Shown here: positions 25,501-34,500 of the stretch, in pieces
How the letters are laid out: each line of letters opens with the position of its first letter
How positions within the stretch are numbered: position 1 is the first letter of the stretch
Assembly (NCBI GenBank): GCA_964017045.1
Contig: OZ024804.1
Coordinates: 23,793,549-23,857,548, forward strand
Source of the DNA: Omphiscola glabra
Lineage: Eukaryota; Mollusca; Gastropoda; Lymnaeidae
Reading direction: 5' to 3'
DNA: 64,000 bases
Position numbers and translations under genes: made by a program
Notes under the pieces: generated by a model
The model's input: the letters and a program-made list of their open reading frames with translations, nothing else
Told to the model about the DNA's origin: nothing
Databases searched by the model: none

Positions 25501-28500
25501 TAATCCTTCTCTTGCTGCGCATTTCATTTTACACAATTTTTTTTTTTTAATTCAAAATATCACCACTCCCCACACCATATCCACGCGCCCTGGTGTTTCT
25601 GCCTGTTCACATTTCCTGTTTCTCAAGCATTTTTCAGACACTTGACGTCATTGCTCTCAAATTTATTACTACAAGACGATGACCAGCAAAACTCTCTGCA
25701 CAGATATCTTCTGTCTGGCCGTCTCTTCGTTAGAGCGTTGGAGGAAGAAGTCTTACAGTGTGTAGCTGTGATTTCGAAATGCGACAAAAATTTTAAAGCA
25801 GCCTCTAGGAGCTTTACATTTTTTGCATCCATTTATTAATATGATCTTCGTCCCTCCACCCTCACCCTACAAAACCCCAACCCCACCCCACCCCACCACC
25901 ACCCCACCCAACCCCACCCCCAAACAAGGGGTGCACATAATTTTGTATACATTGGAATGAAGTAACCCTTTTATAACGCGATGCAATTAAAAAAAAAATG
26001 TTTGGTGAAGTTTACTTTAAAGTATAGATGCCTACGTTTCGAAGTCCAAATTAAACCATCGGCATAATATAATGTCCGCTTGACTTTTCCGATACCATGA
26101 GATAAGCAAACTAAGTTTTGATAGCTTATAGCTTTTGTTAAAGATTAATATTTTTTTAACGCATTTTGTTTTTACATTTCTTAATTTGTGGATTTCCTCT
26201 TGGCGCATCTAGAAAACAAACATTGAGCAATGAATATTCACTAGTGTCTAAAATGGAAAGCGGCCGTACGTTGTAGAGTATTAATTAAAAAATTAATTAC
26301 AAATTAGTTGCAGCTGATTAATTTAAAAATCAATGACAGATACATCGAAATTGCTGCCATTTGACCCTGCTGTCTGACAATGTCTGGTCACATAAATTGT
26401 GAATACAATTTTAGCCCTCCAACATGTCTGTAAGTTGTTAAAATTATTTTGAACAAAATCGAAACAGTAGCATCAGTGGCGTAGCGAGCTTAACTCGCGC
26501 CCGGGGCACAATACCTTTTTAGCGCCCCCCAATACCTTTCTAGCGCCCCCCCTATTCGAAAACCATACAATATTATAGTAAAATATACCATTTGGCGCCC
26601 CTTTGTGAGTAGCGCCCGGGGCATGATGCCCCCCTTGCTCCCCCCTCACTACGCCACTGAGTAGCATGGGTGGACTGGGTGGAGTTTTGATTGTATAAGT
26701 GCAGTGTAACAGCAGTGGACTACGTAGAGACTTGATTGTATCTGTCAACTATAGTAGTGGTGTAATAAGGGAATATTTGATTGTATATTATAGTAGCGGT
26801 GGAATAGGTAGTGATTTGATTGTATCTATCTAATATAGCAGCGGCGAGATAGCTAGAGATTGGATCGTATCTATAATCTAATACAGCAGCGGTGAGATAG
26901 CTAGAGATTGGATTGTATCCGTCTAGTATTGTAGTGGTGGTACAGTGGGGAATGAGTTGTGTACATATAATGTAGGACACAGCAGTTCATTCATATTATA
27001 TCTTGTTATATATTATCCTTAACAAAAATTATTATTGTCAGACTATGCACATAAAAATAATAAGGGATCTCTAAAAAACAAACATGCATGTAACGATGGA
27101 TCTCTAGCACACAAACATGCATGTAACCATGGATCTCTAACACACAAACATGCATGTAACCAAGCTTCTCTAGCATACAAACATGCATATAAGTTAAGAG
27201 TCAAGGGGATTTATTAATCATAAAATAAACCCTGTACAGTACTTATACAAGTTGCTGTTGTTCTCAAAACTTTTTGACCCGCGGAACCCTTGTTATAACT
27301 AATTTTTAAAAGGGAGGCTTACCGTATCTCTTACAAATTAATGGTGTTTGGGAGTTTTGTCAAGGGAAGATGGGAAAAGTGTGGGGTGGATAAATTAACA
27401 TTGCATAAAATAATGTTTTATGATAACTGAAGGCGAATTTTGCTTCACAGAGATACGTCCTTGAGAAAGAAAGCAATAACTGTAACATAATTAAGTTTTC
27501 TCCCGCAAGGTTTTGAATTCATCTTGTACATTGTAAATACAGCCGCACCTCCGCAAGACTTTGGTTTTGAACTCGATGGTTACTTCTCCGTGTGATGTCA
27601 AATGAACGAAGTCCTGGTGTTCCGATGATTTTTGTTTCCTATGACGATCAATGCATTCATTTTCAATTTAAAGTCAACACGCATACACATTCAGCACCAA
27701 TTTGAAGTCATCAAGCTCTTTCTTTAACTGTCAGAAAATATTGTTCGAACAAGTCTTTCAAAGACTGGAAGTAAGATTGAACTTTTTTTTCCCTGGGATC
27801 TTGATGTTTTTTTTTTTAAATTTCCATAATCTTTTGTAAGAGGGAAACAATGGAAATCTTCATTTTACACAGTCCACCTTGTTCAGAGGTTTCATCTTAA
27901 AAGATGACACTTTGACTATAGCATCAAAGACTGTAGCATCAAAGACTGTAGCATCAAAGACTGTACCATCAAAGACTGTAGCATCAAAGAATGTAGCATC
28001 AAAGACTGTACCGTCAAAGACTTTACCATCAAAGACTGTATCATCGAAGACTGTAGCATCAAAGACTGTACCATCAAAAACTGTAGCATCAAAGACTGTA
28101 GCATCAAAGACTAGCAACAAAGACTGTAGCATCGAAGACTGTAGCATCAAAGACTGTAGCATCAAAGACTAGCAACAAAGACTTGCAACAAAGACTGTAG
28201 CATCAAAGACTAGCAACAAAGACTGTATCAGTTTTCCTTGTAATGATAAATTCATGTCGTTCATTTTGCGGACAATCTCGTTCAAATACGGCTAAATACG
28301 GTCCAATACGGTACAATACGGTCCCCATACGGTCCAATACAGCAATGTGTACAATCAGCCTGCGACAGGAGTGACTGGTGATGACTTCCAATACCCCCCA
28401 CATTACTTTTAAGAGGCCGATTTTAAGAGGTTGTGACCTGAAACAGTTTATAATTTGATGACATCATTTAACTCGTTCATACGTTCAGAAGCTATTTTCT

Positions 28501-31500
28501 CGATGCTAGCCCTATGTCTGATGAACACCAATGTCTGCCGCTATATTTCTTTTCTTTTCCTTTCTATTTAATTTCGGAAATGGCTCCAGCAGTGTCACCC
28601 GTCATATGTGTGCACATTTTCCCCCAGGGTATTTGATATTTGATTAGAAGAATTGACCAAAGAGGTTGAATATGTCACCCCCTTGTATTGGGTGGCAGTG
28701 GTCTGCTAAGAAAAAGTCCTTCTGATGGCTTTGTCAGTAAAGATGAACAAGAAATACCATCCAACCCTACAAGCCAGAATTACAGTCGAAGTTTTTGTAG
28801 GGGGCAAATTCAGTAACCTGATACTAATTACAAATTCAGTAACCTGATACTAATTACAAATTCAGTAACCTGATACTAATTACAAATTCAGTAACCTGAT
28901 ACTAATTACAAATTCAGTAACCTGATACTAATTACAAATTCAGTAACCTGATACTAATTTCAAATTCAGTAACCTGATACTAATTTCATATTCAGTAACC
29001 TGATACTAATTTCATATTCAGTAACCTGATACTAATTTCAAATTCAGTAACCTGATACTAATTTCATATTCAGTAACCTGATACTAATTTCAAATTCAGT
29101 AACCTGATACTAATTTCAAATTCAGTAACCTGATACTAATTTCATATTCAGTAACCTGATACTAATTTCAAATTCAGTAACCCGATACTAATTTCAAATT
29201 CAGTAACCTGATACTAATTTCAAATTCAGTAACCTGATACTAATTACAAATTCAGTAACCTGATACTAATTACAAATTCAGTAACCTGATACTAATTACA
29301 AATTCAGTAACCTGATACTAATTACAAATTCAGTAACCTGATACTAATTACAAATTCAGTAACCTGATACTAATTACAAATTCAGTAACCTGATACTAAT
29401 TACAAATTCAGTAACCTGATACTAATTACAAATTCAGTAACCTGATACTAATTACAAATTCAGTAACCTGATACTAATTACAAATTCAGTAACCTGATAC
29501 TAATTTCAAATTCAGTAACCTGATACTAATTTCAAATTCAGTAACCTGATACTAATTTCATATTCAGTAACCTGATACTAATTTCAAATTCAGTAACCTG
29601 ATACTAATTTCAAATTCAGTAACCTGATACTAATTTCATATTCAGTAACCTGATACTAATTTCAAATTCAGTAACCTGATACTAATTTCAAATTCAGTAA
29701 CCTGATACTAATTTCAAATTCAGTAACCTGATACTAATTTCAAATTCAGTAACCTGATACTAATTTCATATTCAGTAACCTGATACTAATTTCATATTCA
29801 GTAACCTGATACTAATTTCAAATTCAGTAACCTGATACTAATTTCATATTCAGTAACCTGATACTAATTTCAAATTCAGTAACCTGATACTAATTTCAAA
29901 TTCAGTAACCTGATACTAATTTCATATTCAGTAACCTGATACTAATTTCAAATTCAGTAACCTGATACTAATTTCAAATTCAGTAACCTGATACTAATTA
30001 CAAATTCAGTAACCTGATACTAATTACAAATTCAGTAACCTGATACTAATTACAAATTCAGTAACCTGATACTAATTACAAATTCAGTAACCTGATACTA
30101 ATTACAAATTCAGTAACCTGATACTAATTACAAATTCAGTAACCTGATACTAATTACAAATTCAGTAACCTGATACTAATTACAAATTCAGTAACCTGAT
30201 ACTAATTACAAATTCAGTAACCTGATACTAATTACAAATTCAGTAACCTGATACTAATTTCAAATTCAGTAACCTGATACTAATTTCAAATTCAGTAACC
30301 TGATACTAATTTCATATTCAGTAACCTGATACTAATTTCAAATTCAGTAACCTGATACTAATTTCAAATTCAGTAACCTGATACTAATTTCAAATTCAGT
30401 AACCTGATACTAATTTCAAATTCAGTAACCTGATACTAATTTCAAATTCAGTAACCTGATACTAATTTCAAATTCAGTAACCTGATACTAATTACAAATT
30501 CAGTAACCTGATACTAATTTCAAATTCAGTAACCTGATACTAATTACAAATTCAGTAACCTGATACTAATTTCAAATTCAGTAACCTGATACTAATTTCA
30601 AATTCAGTAACCTGATACTAATTTCATATTGAAACAAAAAGAGATCAAAATACATGGCCGGAGAATTGATAAGAAAGCAATGAAAATTTCACGTGAAGTG
30701 AACAGACTGACTAAACTGACCAGACTGACCAGCCTTAACCAACTGACCAAACTGACCAGACTGACTAAACTGACCAGACTGACCAGCCTTAACCAACTGA
30801 CCAAACTGACCAGACTGACCAGCCTTAACCAACTGACCAAACTGACCAGACTGACTAAACTGACCAGACTGACCAGCCTTAACCAACTGACCAAACTGAC
30901 CAAACTGACTAAACTGACCAGACTGACCAGCCTTAACCAACTGACCAAACTGACCAGACTGACTAAACTGACCAGACTGACCAGCCTTAACCAACTGACC
31001 AAACTGACCAGACTGACTAAACTGACCAGACTGACCAGCCTTAACCAACTGACCAAACTGACCAGACTGACTAAACTGACCAGACTGACCAGCCTTAACC
31101 AACTGACCAAACTGACCAGACTGACTAAACTGACCAGACTGACCAGCCTTAACCAACTGACCAAACTGACCAGACTGACTAAACTGACCAGACTGACCAG
31201 CCTTAACCAACTGACCAAACTGACCAGACTGACTAAACTGACCAGACTGACCAGCCTTAACCAACTGACCAAACTGACCCGCCTTACCCAACTGACCAAA
31301 CTGACCAGACTTACCCGACTGACCAGCCTGACCAAACTGACTAAACTGACCAGCCTGACCAAACTGACCCGCCTTAACCAACTGACCAAACTGACCAGAC
31401 TTACCCAACTGACCAGCCTGACCAAACTGACCAGACTGACCAAACTGACCCGCCTTACCCAACTGACCAAACTGACCCGCCTTACCCAACTGACCAGCCT

Positions 31501-34500
31501 GCCTCTCTCTATATTTATATGAGGTTAATTTCGATAAGCTTTTAGTGAATTCGGCAATGCGTGATAAAATTCTCGAATGTTCAGTTCCAATAGATCACTC
31601 AGACATGCATTCAACTTGGAAAGGTTTCGTTCTATTAGAAGTGCACGTGGAACACCGGTTAGGAACCGCGCACGCACCTATGGGCCTCACCTTTCAGAGG
31701 CATCACACCAACGGGCCCTAATTTTTTAAATGTCATTGTGAATGTTCGTGCAATAACGCAATTTACTTTACAAACTGGTGTCTAGGCAATTCCCTGTCCC
31801 AAGTTATACTATTAATTGAACAAAACAAGTCTCAACGGTACTCTGTGTAGTTATCAAACGGTGGCTCATGGGCCAATGTCGCCTTTCGATGAAAAGATAG
31901 ATGGAAAAAAAATACACAGTATGTATACGCCGGAATATACAACAATAAAAGCAACAACAACAATAAAACCACCAAACAACAACACCACCAACAAAATGTC
32001 ATCTTCAATGTGTCCTTGGCGAAACATAATACACCAACTTGAAATGTAATTTAAAACCATTGAAAAACATCACGTGAATTCAGCTGGTAGAAAGATGAAA
32101 AGTCTGGCGATAAATCAGAGAAACAGACATCATTGAGCGATGAACTCAGCGTGATGAACTCATGAACGAACTTGAGCAAGCTTGAATTAGACTGCTTCGA
32201 AAACATCTTCTTGAGCTTTGACATTTTGATTTAAAATATTGTGTTCTATGCCGCCCCTTGGACAACACTGGCGAGATTCACTCAGATAGCCTTGTTTAGC
32301 ATTTGGGTTACTACGTCCCTGCTACTGCCCAAAACCAGTCTCATAGCCTTGTTTAGCATTTGGGTTACTACGCCCCTGCTACTGGCCAAAGCCACTCTCA
32401 TAGCCTTGTTTAGCATTTGGGTTACTACGCCCCTGTTACTGGCCAAAACCAGTCTCATAGCCTTGTTTAGCATTTGGGTTACTACGCCCCTGCTACTGGC
32501 CAAAGCCACTCTCATAGCCTTGATTAGTATTTGGGTTACTAGGCCCCTGGTACTGTGACATTTGAAGAACTATAATATTTGCTGATCAAGATTTAAGGCT
32601 TTTGGCAAAGTCATCTCCGGAATAAATAACATAAATGATGAATATGAATGGAGTATACGAACCAACCAGGAATTGTACAGTCTATATCAGGATCCCACAC
32701 CAGTAGCAGAAAAATAAAATAGGGCAGGCTACGCTTGCCTGGACACTTAGAAAGAATGCCAAATGACATAGTAGAAGTGAAGAGGGTACATCACCAAAAC
32801 CCAGAGGAAAACGGCTCAAAGGCAGACCAGGGCTTAGTTGAATGGATGATGTGGAAAAAGATCTACAGCAACTGGGAATCCAAGCATGGAAAAGAAACGC
32901 ATCCGTTAGGTCTGAGTTGGAGATAGAAGGGAATCAGGCCGAAGCCCTAAATGGACTGTAGTGCCACAGGGCTGGGTGGAAAGTCATCTTAAGGTCTGAC
33001 TGCTACCTACGTCATGTTTTGCGCACTGCCTTCTTTGCCCAGAGGATCATGAGAGCCAGCTAAGATTTTCTCAATTAATAATTTGTTCCGTGAAATCAAA
33101 TTTTATAACTGTAGAGGTTTTTGTTTACGACTCTGTTCTTCCTAATTGTATATACAAATTTATATTGCTATACAAAGTCCAGAGGCCCTAAGCTATACAA
33201 ATTCCAGAGGCCCCCCTACCGTTTGAAATTACATGAGGTGGTCAAAGAAAAATCCAAAAATATAAAGCTGGCAGATTGTGAGGCCCTAAGCTGTAGCTTA
33301 TCTAGCGTATACGTAAATCCGGCACTGATCGTAAGAGTACAAGATAATAAATGAAGGACTGCGTTCAAGCTGTGTGAATAGTAGAACAAGGTTTTGTGGA
33401 AGCTTGAATCAAACGACAGGACAATAAGATGTGAACGTTTCGGCTAACAGGTTATGGTGCATCACTTGTATTCTCCCTTAGAAGTACAGTACATAACATG
33501 AGCTATTTTTGTAACAAATACATTGGAACATGATTTTGTTGGGCCTGCACATGTGACCTACTCAGCATAGTGCACAGCACTACGACGTAACTATCTATGG
33601 GCACATTCATCTGGCATACGCAATCTCACTCACATAAGACACGTACTTGTCTAACAAATGACAGATGCAACCTGTGATAGATAAACCTCTGGCAGATACA
33701 ACCTCTAACACATGCACCCTCTGACAGATGCAACCTGTGACAGATACAACCTCTGACAAATGACAAATACAACATCTGACACATGCAGCATCTGAAAGAT
33801 ACCCCCCTCTGGAACATACAACATCTGCAGATACAAATTATGACAACTATAACATCTGACACATACAACCTCTGACACATGCAACCTCTGACACATACAA
33901 CCTCTTATACACACAACCTCTGGCACATACAACCTCTGACACATACAACCTCTGACACATACAACCTCTGACACATACAACCTCTAACACATACAACCTC
34001 TGACACACACAACCTCTGACACACACAACCTCTGACACATACAAACTCTGACACACACACAACCTCTGACACACACAACCTCTGACACACACAACCTCTG
34101 ACACACACAACCTCTGACACATACAAACTCTGACACACACACAACCTCTGACACACACAACCTCTGACGCACACAACCTCTGACACACACAACCTCTGAC
34201 ACACACAACATCTGACACACGCAACCTCTGACACACACAACCTCTGAAAGATAAAACGCATGTACAGTTAACGATAAGTTTCATTTAGTTTTAGGAAATG
34301 TCTAAGATTAGTTTATTCAGTCGACTTAAATATTTTTTTTTCGTTGTTCAAACTATTTGCCTTTTGTTTACGACCAGTCCTATAAATAGATTGGAGGCTT
34401 AAAGTACATAGTATTTACGGAGACGTTATCTGTGAGACTTTTAAAACAACAACAACAGCACCACAAACAACACTAACACTTTTGCTGAGTCCGGTCCTAG

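Noticed and set aside
25620..25840. Possible coding exon (plus frame beginning after TTTTTCAG near 25640)
   Set aside because: The acceptor-like frame hits a stop early, the alternative frames lack a donor, and no family is recognisable.
30604..31522. Frames of 266-297 codons on both strands
   Set aside because: By-products of the 54-bp array; both strands open equally, composition set entirely by the repeat.
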